DNA of 7,036 bases from Bacteroidales bacterium (GTDB taxonomy: Bacteria > Bacteroidota > Bacteroidia > Bacteroidales > UBA932), in NCBI GenBank assembly GCA_004552115.1, contig SFPH01000043.1, forward strand, positions 1 to 7,036, written 5' to 3'. Both the position numbers and the translations under genes were made by a program. Each line of letters opens with the position of its first letter. The stretch's first letter is position 1. This document shows, in pieces, positions 1-7,036 of the stretch. The notes under the pieces were generated by a model, which saw only the letters and a list, made by a program, of their open reading frames with translations, searched no databases and had not been told where the DNA came from.

Positions 1-564
1 CTTTACTCCGCCAGAATCATCCCGTTCAAGGGTTCCTGGATTGAGTTCGCCACCGATATCAACAATGTGATGTACGCATACATCGACAGGAAGAAGAAGC
101 TCCCTGTGACCACATTGCTGAGGGCCATCGGCTTCAATGCAGACAAGGACATCATCGACATCTTCGGCCTTGCCGAGGAGATCGAGGCGACTCCAGAGAA
201 CCTCAAAGCCAACGAAGGACGCAAACTCGCAGCCAAGGTGCTCAAGACCTGGAACGAGGATTTCGTGGACGAGGATACGGGAGAGGTAATTCCTATCGAG
301 CGCACCACGCCTGTCGTAGAACGCGGCGAGGTCATCGACGAGGATACCATACAGAAACTTGCAGATGCTGAGGTGAAGACTGTCCTCCTCCAGAAGGATG
401 AGGCAAGCGACAACGAGAAGCGGTCTTCTACATCTACAAGCAGCTCCGCAACTCGGAACCGCCTGATGAGGCAACTGCGAGGGATGTCATCGACAAGCTC
501 TTCTTCTCCGAAAAGAGATACGACCTCGGTATCGTCGGCAGATACCGTCTCAACAAGAAGCTGA
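1..564 (+). CDS. rpoB: RNA polymerase beta subunit, 5' segment (partial, frameshifted)
   Basis: This is the upstream part of the beta subunit, which with beta-prime forms the RNA synthesis core. Frame 1 is open from the first base, so the true start lies upstream; by comparison with the usual ~1270-residue Bacteroidales protein about 160 residues are missing. The text is clear Rpo[21 protein letters not shown] (1-60), then [20 protein letters not shown] and [16 protein letters not shown], all of the beta lobe/beta2 region. The match stops at DNE/K (about 417-420). The following ~48 residues to the stop ending at 564 are Ser/Thr/Arg-rich and are the real RpoB DNA read out of frame. The ATG at 67 is an internal Met (NNVMYAY), not a start. 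Identity is very certain; the real coding end is about 419. Confidence 0.95.
   Translation, partial: LYSARIIPFKGSWIEFATDINNVMYAYIDRKKKLPVTTLLRAIGFNADKDIIDIFGLAEEIEATPENLKANEGRKLAAKVLKTWNEDFVDEDTGEVIPIERTTPVVERGEVIDEDTIQKLADAEVKTVLLQKDEASDNEKRSSTSTSSSATRNRLMRQLRGMSSTSSSSPKRDTTSVSSADTVSTRS
399..425 (+). other. rpoB: Deletion/frameshift scar in rpoB
   Basis: Frame 1 gives [13 protein letters not shown] up to 420, and frame 3 gives [12 protein letters not shown] from 417. Bacteroides RpoB as I recall it has LLHKDEPNQSD, then a stretch containing SIIFNTLQKDPSNSEK, then EAVLYIYRQLRN. About 17 residues are therefore absent and the frame moves. A single deletion of about 52 nt (1 modulo 3) between the DNE codons and the EAV codons explains both. 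An alternative is two lesions: an in-frame loss of about 51 nt before QKD plus a 1- or 4-nt loss in the AAG/CGG area, for example one copy of a GAAG repeat. The TGA at 399-401 closes frame 3 upstream. The frame change is seen directly; the size of the missing piece comes from remembered homologues. Confidence 0.85.
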
Positions 565-3275
565 GTCTCACGATCGACCCGGCTCTCCGTGTTCTGACCA
601 ATACCGACATCATCGAGATCATCAAGTATCTCATCCAGCTGATCAATTCCAAGGCTTCAGTGGATGACATCGACCATCTGAGCAACCGAAGGGTAAGGAC
701 TGTGGGCGAGCAGCTCGCCAACCAGTTCAGCGTAGGTCTCTCCAGGATGGCCAGGACTATCCGCGAGAAGATGAACGTGAGGGACAGCGAGCAGTTCAAT
801 CCGGTTGACCTCATCAACTCCAAGACACTCTCGTCCGTCATCAACTCATTCTTCGGAACCAGCCAGCTTTCACAGTTCATGGACCAGACCAACCCTCTTG
901 CCGAGGTTACCCACAAGAGGCGTCTTTCAGCCCTCGGTCCGGGAGGTCTCTCCAGGGACAGGGCCGGATTCGAGGTCAGGGACGTGCACTATACGCATTA
1001 CGGAAGGCTTTGTCCTATCGAGTCTCCTGAGGGACCGAACATCGGACTTATTTCTTCTCTCTGCGTCTATGCCAAGATTGACGATCTCGGATTCATCGAG
1101 ACTCCATACCGCAAGGTCAATGACGGAAAGGTTGACCTCAGCGACGAGGGATGGAAATTCATGAGCGCCGAGGAGGAAGAGGACAAGCTCGTTTCTCTCG
1201 CCAATGTCAAGATGTCCGATGACGGTGTGATCGAGGATGACAGAATCCAGTGCCGTCTCGAGGCGGACTTCCCGGTTGTGACCAAGGAGGAAGTGGATTA
1301 CATGGACGTGGCTCCGAACCAGATGGCTTCTGTGGCTGCATCCCTCATTCCATTCCTCGAGCACGATGATGCACACCGTGCACTCATGGGTGCGAACATG
1401 ATGCGTCAGGCCGTTCCGCTTCTCAGGCCGGAGTCTCCGATTGTGGGAACCGGACTTGAGGAGAGAGTCTGCATCGACTCAAGGACTCAGGTGATGGCTG
1501 ACCGCCGCGGAGAGGTCGTCTATGTGGACGCCAACGAGATTCACGTTAAATATGACAGGAGCGCCGACGAGAAATTCGTAAGCTTCGCTCCTGACGTTAC
1601 GGTATACCACCTTCCTATCTACAGGAGGACAAACCAGAGCACGACAATCTGCCTCAAGCCTATTGTGCGCAAGGGAGACATCGTGGAGAAGGGTCAGGTG
1701 ATGACTGAAGGCTATGCAACCCAGAACGGCGAGCTCGCCCTCGGAAGGAACCTGATGGTAGCCTTCATGCCTTGGAAGGGATACAACTATGAGGACGCCA
1801 TCGTGCTTTCAGAGAAGATGGTGCGCTGGGACATCCTCACTTCCGTACACGTCGATGAGTTCGTGACCGAGGTCCGCGAGACCAAGCGCGGAATGGAGGA
1901 GCTTACATCCGACATCCCTAATGTCAGCGAGGATGCCACAAGGTTCCTCGACGATGATGGTATCGTGATGGTGGGCGCCCATATCGAGCCGGGCGACATA
2001 ATGGTAGGTAAGATCACGCCTAAGGGAGAGAGCGATCCTTCACCGGAGGAGAAACTCCTCAGGGCGATTTTCGGCGACAAGGCCGGAGACGTCAAGGATG
2101 CATCCCTCAAGGCAAATCCTTCCCTCAGCGGTACCGTGATCAAGACCGCCCTCTACGCCAAGGTGGCCAAGGAAGGCAACCGCAAGGGCGCAAGGGCCGA
2201 GCAGAAGGCCAAGCTCGACAGCATTCAGGAGGATTTCGACAGGAAGGCCGAGGCATTGTATGCCAAGTTCTTCGACAAGCTTGCCGCTCTCGCCGAGGGC
2301 AGGAAGAGCTCCGGAATCTTCGACCTCTACGGTGTTGAGCTTATTCCTGAAGGAAAGGAGATCACCGCCGCTCAGCTCAAGACTATTGACTACAGCAATG
2401 TCAATTCAAATGGCTGGACCGATGATGCCCACGCCAATGAGATGATCAGGGATCTCATCAACAACTACTGCATCGCCTACAAGGAGGCTGCCGCAGCCAA
2501 CAAGAGGGCGGTTGACAAAGTGAAGATCGGAGATGATCTCGCCAACGGTGTGATGCAGCTCGCCAAGGTATATATCGCCAAGAAGAGGAAGATCACTGTC
2601 GGTGACAAGATGGCCGGACGCCACGGAAACAAGGGTATCGTGGCCAAGATTGTCAGGGAGGAGGATATGCCGTTCCTCGAGGACGGAACTCCTGTGGACA
2701 TTGTCCTCAACCCTCTCGGTGTGCCTTCCCGAATGAACCTCGGACAGATTTACGAGACAGTTCTCGGATGGGCAGGCAAGCAGCTCGGCGTGAAGTTCAG
2801 CACTCCGATTTTCGACGGTGCAAGCCTTGACGAACTCTGCGAGTATACTGACAAGGCAGGTCTCCCGAAGTTCGGCAGGACTCATCTCAGGGATGGAGGT
2901 ACAGGTGACTGGTTTGACCAGTATGCGACAGTCGGTGTCATCTATATGATCAAGCTCGGCCACATGGTCGATGACAAGATGCACGCCAGGTCCATCGGTC
3001 CTTACTCGCTCATCACCCAGCAGCCTCTCGGAGGTAAGGCACAGTTCGGAGGACAGCGTTTCGGAGAGATGGAGGTCTGGGCCCTCGAGGCCTTCGGTGC
3101 CGCCAACATTCTCCAGGAAATCCTCACTGTCAAGTCAGATGACGTTTCCGGAAGGTCCAAGACGTACGAGGCCATTGTCAAGGGCGAGCCTATGCCTGCT
3201 CCTGGCATACCTGAGGCATTGAACGTGATTCTCCACGAGCTCAGAGGCCTGGGTCTTAAAGTGACACTTGATTAA
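420..3275 (+). CDS. rpoB: RNA polymerase beta subunit, main C-terminal segment
   Basis: Frame 3 carries about 950 residues of RpoB to the TAA at 3273-3275. The family text resumes at [19 protein letters not shown] (420 on) and [16 protein letters not shown]. It then runs through the rifampicin pocket (855-935), [26 protein letters not shown] (1767-1805, with the acidic pair at 1791-1796), [20 protein letters not shown], a Lys/Glu/Ala-rich charged stretch (about 2160-2530) where E. coli also has a helical insertion, [13 protein letters not shown] (2601-2639), and the C-terminal [20 protein letters not shown] and [15 protein letters not shown], which pack against beta-prime. Frame 3 is open only from 402, after TGA at 399-401. 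Its first ordinary start codon is the GTG at 660, an internal Val, so a call beginning there drops about 80 genuine residues. It is the same gene as the 5' segment, separated by a frame break, and lies 26 nt before rpoC. Confidence 0.96.
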   Translation, partial: AVFYIYKQLRNSEPPDEATARDVIDKLFFSEKRYDLGIVGRYRLNKKLSLTIDPALRVLTNTDIIEIIKYLIQLINSKASVDDIDHLSNRRVRTVGEQLANQFSVGLSRMARTIREKMNVRDSEQFNPVDLINSKTLSSVINSFFGTSQLSQFMDQTNPLAEVTHKRRLSALGPGGLSRDRAGFEVRDVHYTHYGRLCPIESPEGPNIGLISSLCVYAKIDDLGFIETPYRKVNDGKVDLSDEGWKFMSAEEEEDKLVSLANVKMSDDGVIEDDRIQCRLEADFPVVTKEEVDYMDVAPNQMASVAASLIPFLEHDDAHRALMGANMMRQAVPLLRPESPIVGTGLEERVCIDSRTQVMADRRGEVVYVDANEIHVKYDRSADEKFVSFAPDVTVYHLPIYRRTNQSTTICLKPIVRKGDIVEKGQVMTEGYATQNGELALGRNLMVAFMPWKGYNYEDAIVLSEKMVRWDILTSVHVDEFVTEVRETKRGMEELTSDIPNVSEDATRFLDDDGIVMVGAHIEPGDIMVGKITPKGESDPSPEEKLLRAIFGDKAGDVKDASLKANPSLSGTVIKTALYAKVAKEGNRKGARAEQKAKLDSIQEDFDRKAEALYAKFFDKLAALAEGRKSSGIFDLYGVELIPEGKEITAAQLKTIDYSNVNSNGWTDDAHANEMIRDLINNYCIAYKEAAAANKRAVDKVKIGDDLANGVMQLAKVYIAKKRKITVGDKMAGRHGNKGIVAKIVREEDMPFLEDGTPVDIVLNPLGVPSRMNLGQIYETVLGWAGKQLGVKFSTPIFDGASLDELCEYTDKAGLPKFGRTHLRDGGTGDWFDQYATVGVIYMIKLGHMVDDKMHARSIGPYSLITQQPLGGKAQFGGQRFGEMEVWALEAFGAANILQEILTVKSDDVSGRSKTYEAIVKGEPMPAPGIPEALNVILHELRGLGLKVTLD
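855..935 (+). other. rpoB: Rifampicin-resistance-determining region of rpoB
   Basis: These 27 codons read [18 protein letters not shown] followed by THKRRLSAL, aligning without gaps to E. coli beta 507-533. The positions most often altered in rifampicin-resistant bacteria keep the sensitive-type residue: Q513 (SQF), D516 (MDQ), H526 (THK), R529 (KRR) and S531 (LSAL). I572 in PEGPNIGLI downstream is also kept. Differences from E. coli (S508T, N518T, S522A, I524V, I530L) are conservative. The sequence alone predicts a target-sensitive polymerase; uptake or inactivation cannot be judged. Confidence 0.9.
2601..2639 (+). other. rpoB: RpoB active-site lysine/histidine motif [13 protein letters not shown]
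   Basis: This invariant motif of the beta subunit corresponds to the E. coli region holding K1065 and K1073, which line the active centre and contact the nascent RNA and incoming nucleotide. All charged residues are present. The 3' part of rpoB therefore shows no decay at its functional core, which argues that the break near 420 is not old. Confidence 0.9.
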
Positions 3276-3301
3276 TCAGTAAGACATTTATTTGTTATAC
3301 T
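3276..3301 (+). promoter_or_regulatory. rpoB-rpoC spacer, AT-rich leader without Shine-Dalgarno
   Basis: The 26 nt between the rpoB TAA and the rpoC ATG contain ATTTATTTGTTATACT directly before the start and no GGAGG-like sequence. This abrupt AT-rich patch in an otherwise GC-rich region fits the Bacteroidota habit of starting translation from unstructured AT-rich leaders. The spacing implies co-transcription of the two genes. No convincing promoter or terminator is present in it. Confidence 0.7.
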
Positions 3302-6300
3302 ATGCCTACTTTGAACAATAAAGATAATAAGGTCAGAAGCAATTTCCAGCGGATCAGCATCTCTCTTGCATCTCCGGAGGACATCATCGACAGGTCCCAC
3401 GGAGAGGTCCTCAAGCCGGAGACGGTCAACTACAGGACTTACAAGCCGGAGCGCGACGGTCTTTTCTGCGAAAAGATCTTCGGTCCTACCAAGGACTACG
3501 AGTGCTATTGCGGCAAGTACAAGAGGATCAGGTACCGCGGAATCGTCTGCGACCGATGCGGCGTCGAGGTCACTGAGAAGAAGGTACGTCGCGAGAGGAT
3601 GGGACACATCACTCTCACGGTGCCGGTAGCTCACATCTGGTATTTCAAGTCCGCGCCGAACAAGATTTCGGCCGTGCTCGGAATCCCGGCAAAGAAGCTC
3701 GAGTCCGTGATCTATTACGAGAAGTACATCGTCATCAAGCCGGGAGACAGCGGACTTGCAAAGCTTGACCTCCTCACTGAGGACGAGTATCTCGACGTGA
3801 TGGCGAAGATGCCTGAAAATGACAACCTTCCTGACGATGCTCCTGAAAAGTTCATTGCCAAGATGGGTGCCGAGGGTATCTATGACCTCCTCAAGGAAAT
3901 CAATATCGACGAACTTGCAAAGTCCCTCAGGACAGCCATGGCCACAGAGACTTCCCAGCAGAGGAAGGCTGAGATTCTCAAGAGGCTCAGCGTGGTGAAG
4001 TGGTTTGAGGAGTCCAAGGGAATCAACCGTCCTGAATGGATGATAATGAGGGTGGTTCCGGTTATTCCGCCGGATCTCAGGCCTCTCGTTCCGCTCGACG
4101 GAGGAAGGTTCGCCACCTCTGACCTCAATGACCTCTACAGAAGGGTCATCATCAGGAACAACCGTCTCAAGAGGCTTATCGAGATCAAGGCGCCTGAGGT
4201 GATTCTCAGGAACGAGAAGCGTATGCTCCAGGAGGCTGTCGATTCACTCTTCGACAACTCCAAGAAGTCAAGCGCAGTGAAGAGCGAGTCCAACAGGGCT
4301 CTCAAGTCTCTCTCCGACAGCCTGAAGGGAAAGCAGGGCCGCTTCCGCCAGAACCTCCTCGGAAAGCGTGTGGACTACTCCGCGCGTTCAGTTATCGTCG
4401 TTGGTCCGGAGCTTCAGATGCATGAGTGCGGTCTGCCTAAATTCATGGCTGCCGAGCTCTACAAGCCGTTCATTATCAGGAAACTGATTGAGCGCGGCAT
4501 CGTGAAGACCGTGAAGTCCGCCAAGAAGATTGTGGACAGGAAGGATCCTGTCATCTGGGATATCCTCGAGAATGTGATGAAGGGACATCCGGTTCTCCTG
4601 AACCGTGCTCCTACTCTTCACAGGCTCGGTATCCAGGCATTCCAGCCACGCATGATCGAGGGCAAGGCCATCCAGCTTCATCCGCTCGCATGTACCGCGT
4701 TCAACGCCGACTTCGACGGTGACCAGATGGCAGTCCATCTTCCGCTCAGCAATGCAGCCGTGATGGAGGCCCAGCTTCTCATGCTCGGTTCCCAGAACAT
4801 TCTCAACCCTGCCAACGGTACTCCTATCACCGTACCTTCTCAGGATATGGTGCTCGGTCTGTACTACATCACCAAGATCAAACCTGGTGCAAAGGGCGAG
4901 GGCAAGAGCTTCTACGGCCCTGAGGAAGTCATTGTGGCTCTCAACGAGGGCGCCATCGAACTTCACGCCAGGATCAATGTGAGGCTTGTAGTCGACAAGC
5001 AGGATGAGTCCAAGGGCACCCACATGGTCGAGACTACCCCTGGCCGCATCATTGTCAACCAGTATGTGCCGGAGGAGGTTCCTTATGTGAATGAGGTTCT
5101 CGGAAAGAAGTCCCTCAGGAAGATCATTACCGAGGTCATCAAGAATACGGGTGTTGCACGCACTGCGCATTTCCTCGATGACATCAAGAACCTCGGTTAC
5201 GACAGGGCCTTCAGGGCAGGTATCTCCTTCAACCTCGGCGATGTGCTCATCCCTGAGGAGAAGTACAGGCTCATTGACGAGGGATATTCACAGGTCGAGG
5301 AGATCAAGGGCAACTACTCGATGGGTTTCATCACCAACAACGAGCGTTACAACAAGGTCATCGACCTCTGGACAACCATAGACAACAAGCTTACCGGAAT
5401 CGTAACCAAGCAGATTTCCGCAGACCAGCAGGGCTTCAACCCTGTGTACATGATGCTTGACTCCGGAGCCCGAGGCTCTACACAGCAGATCAAGCAGCTC
5501 TGCGGCATGCGAGGCCTTATGGCCAAGCCTCAGAAGTCCGGAGCGGCAGGAGCAGAAATCATCGAGAACCCTATCGTGTCCAACCTCAAGGAGGGCATGA
5601 CGGTGCTCGAGTACTTCATCTCCACCCACGGAGCCCGCAAGGGTCTTGCCGATACCGCTCTCAAGACTGCCGATGCAGGTTACCTCACCAGGCGTCTCGT
5701 GGACGTTTCCCACGATGTCATCATCAATGAGGAGGATTGCGGTACATTGCGCGGCCTTATGGCAAGCGCCATCAAGAACAAGGATGAGGTCGTCGAGTCA
5801 CTCGGCGAGAGGATTCTCGGACGTACCTCCGTGCACGATATCTTCAACCCGATTACCGGCGAGCTCATCATCAAGGCCGGCGAGGAGATCAGGGAGGCTA
5901 CAGCCAACCTCATCGACTCACTGCCGATCGAGCAGGTCGAGATCCGTTCCGTGCTTACCTGCGAGTCCCGCAAGGGAGTCTGCGCAAAGTGCTACGGACG
6001 TAACCTTGCCACCAGCCGCATGGTCGAGAAGGGCGAGGTTGTCGGAGTCATCGCAGCCCAGTCCATCGGTGAGCCTGGTACCCAGCTTACCCTCCGTACA
6101 TTCCACGTGGGAGGTACCGCTTCCAGCACAGCCGCTGATTCCACCATCGAGTCCAAGTACAACGGAAAACTCCAGTATGAGGAGCTCAGGACTCTCGAAA
6201 GGGAGACTGTCGACGGTCTCACTGAGGAAGTCGTTGTCAGCCGTATGGCCGAGCTCAAGATTGTGGATGAGAACACAGGTATCACATTCTCGCACTATGA

Positions 6301-6961
6301 TGTTCCTTACGGCTCTGTCATCTACAAGAAGGATGGCGAGTCCGTCAAGAAGGGAGATCTCATCTGCGAGTGGGATCCGTACAACGCCATCACCATCGTC
6401 GAGACCACAGGTACTGTACGTTTCGACAATATGGAGAGCGGCGTGACCTTCCGCGAGGAGAGCGCCGATGAGTATTCCAACAACAAGGACAAGGTCATCA
6501 TCGAGGCCAAGGACAAGACCAAGAACCCTTCCATTCTCATTGTCGGAGACGAAGGCGAGGTCCTCAAGCAGTACAACCTGCCTGTAGGCGCCCACGTGAC
6601 TGTCAGCGACGGAGAGAGCGTCAAGATCGGCGAGGTCATCATCAAGATTCCTCGTGCCATCGGCAAGTCCAACGATATTACCGGAGGTCTTCCTCGAGTT
6701 ACCGAACTCTTCGAGGCCAGAACTCCTTCCAGCCCTGCCATCATCTCCGAAATCAACGGTGAGGTCATCATGGGCAAGGTCAAGAGGGGTAACCGTGAAA
6801 TCATCGTCAAGAACAGGTCAGGTGTCGAGAAGCATTATCTCGTACCTCTCACCAAGCAGATTCTCGTCCAGGAGAATGACTACGTGAAGGCCGGTTCAAG
6901 ACTTTCCGACGGTGGTATTTCACCTACCGACATCCTCAATGTCCTCAGCCCTTACTCCTAG
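3302..6961 (+). CDS. rpoC: RNA polymerase beta-prime subunit, C-terminally truncated
   Basis: Beta-prime carries the catalytic Mg site, the clamp and the bridge helix/trigger loop of RNA polymerase. The ATG at 3302 is the first start after rpoB and gives the expected N-terminus ([20 protein letters not shown]). Visible in order: zinc site 1 with C68, C70, C83, C86; [20 protein letters not shown] (residues ~359-378); NADFDGD at 468-474; the lineage insertion QKSGAAGAE at 744-752; bridge helix 770-802; zinc site 2 with C813, C887, C894, C897; trigger loop around H935; an SI3-like insertion of about 943-1120 between the trigger-loop halves; [16 protein letters not shown] at 1125-1140; and [14 protein letters not shown]. 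The protein then stops after [10 protein letters not shown] at 1219 residues, whereas Bacteroidales homologues have about 1420. The missing part normally starts with a QEYIVNEVQ-type segment and includes switch 1 and the omega-binding tail. Identity is certain; the stop is not the natural one. Confidence 0.97.
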   Translation: MPTLNNKDNKVRSNFQRISISLASPEDIIDRSHGEVLKPETVNYRTYKPERDGLFCEKIFGPTKDYECYCGKYKRIRYRGIVCDRCGVEVTEKKVRRERMGHITLTVPVAHIWYFKSAPNKISAVLGIPAKKLESVIYYEKYIVIKPGDSGLAKLDLLTEDEYLDVMAKMPENDNLPDDAPEKFIAKMGAEGIYDLLKEINIDELAKSLRTAMATETSQQRKAEILKRLSVVKWFEESKGINRPEWMIMRVVPVIPPDLRPLVPLDGGRFATSDLNDLYRRVIIRNNRLKRLIEIKAPEVILRNEKRMLQEAVDSLFDNSKKSSAVKSESNRALKSLSDSLKGKQGRFRQNLLGKRVDYSARSVIVVGPELQMHECGLPKFMAAELYKPFIIRKLIERGIVKTVKSAKKIVDRKDPVIWDILENVMKGHPVLLNRAPTLHRLGIQAFQPRMIEGKAIQLHPLACTAFNADFDGDQMAVHLPLSNAAVMEAQLLMLGSQNILNPANGTPITVPSQDMVLGLYYITKIKPGAKGEGKSFYGPEEVIVALNEGAIELHARINVRLVVDKQDESKGTHMVETTPGRIIVNQYVPEEVPYVNEVLGKKSLRKIITEVIKNTGVARTAHFLDDIKNLGYDRAFRAGISFNLGDVLIPEEKYRLIDEGYSQVEEIKGNYSMGFITNNERYNKVIDLWTTIDNKLTGIVTKQISADQQGFNPVYMMLDSGARGSTQQIKQLCGMRGLMAKPQKSGAAGAEIIENPIVSNLKEGMTVLEYFISTHGARKGLADTALKTADAGYLTRRLVDVSHDVIINEEDCGTLRGLMASAIKNKDEVVESLGERILGRTSVHDIFNPITGELIIKAGEEIREATANLIDSLPIEQVEIRSVLTCESRKGVCAKCYGRNLATSRMVEKGEVVGVIAAQSIGEPGTQLTLRTFHVGGTASSTAADSTIESKYNGKLQYEELRTLERETVDGLTEEVVVSRMAELKIVDENTGITFSHYDVPYGSVIYKKDGESVKKGDLICEWDPYNAITIVETTGTVRFDNMESGVTFREESADEYSNNKDKVIIEAKDKTKNPSILIVGDEGEVLKQYNLPVGAHVTVSDGESVKIGEVIIKIPRAIGKSNDITGGLPRVTELFEARTPSSPAIISEINGEVIMGKVKRGNREIIVKNRSGVEKHYLVPLTKQILVQENDYVKAGSRLSDGGISPTDILNVLSPYS
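4703..4723 (+). other. rpoC: RpoC catalytic Mg-binding motif NADFDGD
   Basis: Codons for residues 468-474 encode NADFDGD, the invariant double-psi beta-barrel loop whose three aspartates (D470, D472, D474, matching E. coli D460/D462/D464) hold the catalytic magnesium. It is preceded by [19 protein letters not shown], the adjacent conserved block. The catalytic core of this rpoC copy is intact. Confidence 0.97.
5531..5557 (+). other. rpoC: Bacteroidota-type insertion beside the bridge helix of RpoC
   Basis: Residues 744-752 (QKSGAAGAE) stand between LMAKP and IIENPI, where E. coli has only D-G-S. A similar short Gly/Ala insertion (roughly QKAGAEGGQ) occurs in Bacteroides RpoC as I remember it, so I read it as a lineage signature and not damage. 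It lies about 20 residues upstream of the bridge helix. Confidence 0.65.
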
Positions 6962-7036
6962 CATAGCCATTGCCTCAATTCCAACAGCAAGCTGTGATGA
7001 CCATATCTCCATCGGACTGTGTTCCACCCAGCCTGG
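6920..7036 (-). pseudogene. glpK: Internal fragment of glycerol kinase, antisense to the rpoC 3' end
   Basis: Reading the minus strand from 7036 gives PGWVEHSPMEIWSSQLAVGI, then [18 protein letters not shown] and TGA (6922-6920). This aligns with glycerol kinase residues about 43-80 (E. coli PGWVEHDPMEIWATQ, then a variable helix and DQIAAIG). Glycerol kinase phosphorylates glycerol to glycerol-3-phosphate. PGWVEH-PMEIW favours this enzyme over other FGGY sugar kinases, which usually read PGWVEQ-P. The match should continue with an ITNQRE-type segment after VG, but the DNA after 6926 is rpoC antisense, so the gene is cut there. The N-terminal third of domain I, with the DQGTTS motif, would lie beyond the window. 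The fragment is short, so the family call rests on about a dozen diagnostic residues. Confidence 0.8.
6926..6961. other. Novel join between rpoC and antisense glpK
   Basis: Left of this stretch the + strand is unambiguous RpoC ([13 protein letters not shown]). Right of it the minus strand is unambiguous glycerol kinase. Within about 6926-6956 both readings are plausible: [10 protein letters not shown] on + and [11 protein letters not shown] on -. The breakpoint therefore cannot be placed more exactly and may lie in a short sequence common to both genes. The rpoC stop TAG at 6959-6961 is supplied by the join. No inverted repeat, target duplication or mobile-element end is visible. Confidence 0.75.

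Noticed and set aside
411..430. Programmed ribosomal frameshift in rpoB
   Set aside because: There is no slippery heptamer or obvious downstream stem, rpoB is not known to use recoding, and about 17 conserved residues are also missing, which frameshifting would not explain.
2160..2530. Lys/Glu/Ala-rich stretch in rpoB as a foreign insertion
   Set aside because: Other RpoB proteins, including E. coli and Bacteroides, have a variable charged helical insertion at this same place just before GDDLANGV, so it is normal lineage variation.
3276..3301. Bacteroides-type promoter (TAnnTTTG) in the rpoB-rpoC spacer
   Set aside because: TATTTG is present, but the two spacer bases of the -7 element are missing and there is no TTTG at the proper -33 distance. 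The region is better read as a translation leader.
4388..5170. Long minus-strand open frame (260 codons) inside rpoC
   Set aside because: It lies wholly antisense to conserved RpoC codons, including the NADFDGD block, and its translation shows no recognisable domain. It arises because GAG/CTC/GAC-rich codons leave few stops on the complementary frame. The same applies to minus-strand frames at 2406-2984 and 5918-6595.
6962..7036. Downstream rpoC terminator or a + strand gene after rpoC
   Set aside because: No GC stem followed by a T run is present. The + frames are short and match nothing, while the minus strand gives a clear glycerol kinase match.
1..7036. Intein, CRISPR array, IS element or tandem repeats
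   Set aside because: RpoB and RpoC text is continuous apart from the two breakpoints described. Recurrent ATCATCGAG/GAC-like words are just repeated Ile-Ile-Asp/Glu codons, and no spaced repeat or transposase sequence is seen.

Overview
The window carries two joined genes for the catalytic core of RNA polymerase, rpoB (beta subunit) then rpoC (beta-prime subunit), both on the + strand, from what looks like a member of the Bacteroidales. Two kinds of evidence suggest this. The proteins follow Bacteroides-type RpoB/RpoC wording closely (for example [12 protein letters not shown] and [13 protein letters not shown] in beta, VDYSARSVI and the [16 protein letters not shown] insertion in beta-prime). 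The 26-nt spacer before rpoC is AT-rich with no Shine-Dalgarno sequence, as is usual in Bacteroidota. The GC-rich coding style (Leu mostly CTC/CTT, Arg often AGG) would fit a GC-richer gut lineage such as a Rikenellaceae/Alistipes-like or Cryptobacteroides-like organism better than Bacteroides itself. That finer placement is only a guess.

Layout: 1-3275 is rpoB, entering the window at about residue 160 of the protein. Its reading frame is broken near 417-420: frame 1 carries the protein up to there, and frame 3 from there to the TAA at 3273-3275. Comparison with remembered family sequences indicates that about 17 residues are missing at the same place, so one deletion of roughly 52 nt explains both the gap and the frameshift. 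3276-3301 is the spacer. 3302-6961 is rpoC, intact from its start through both zinc sites, the catalytic NADFDGD motif, the bridge helix and the trigger loop. It ends abruptly about 200 residues short of the family length.

The last ~110 bases explain the abrupt end. On the minus strand, 7036 to about 6926 reads as an internal piece of glycerol kinase (PGWVEHSPMEIW...), running head-on into the truncated rpoC. The join falls inside both genes, and a short stretch (about 6926-6956) reads plausibly as either. Nothing resembling an IS end, att site or repeat is visible there.

In an intact genome rpoB and rpoC would be co-transcribed and their products would assemble with alpha and omega into RNA polymerase. 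Here both essential subunits are damaged as written: beta by an internal deletion/frameshift, beta-prime by loss of the C-terminal region that builds switch 1, the clamp base and the omega contact. The simplest reading is an ordinary rpoBC locus on a chimeric, imperfect (probably metagenomic) contig, not a new system. The two breakpoints are the points most worth checking. No RNA gene, CRISPR array, mobile element or terminator was found.
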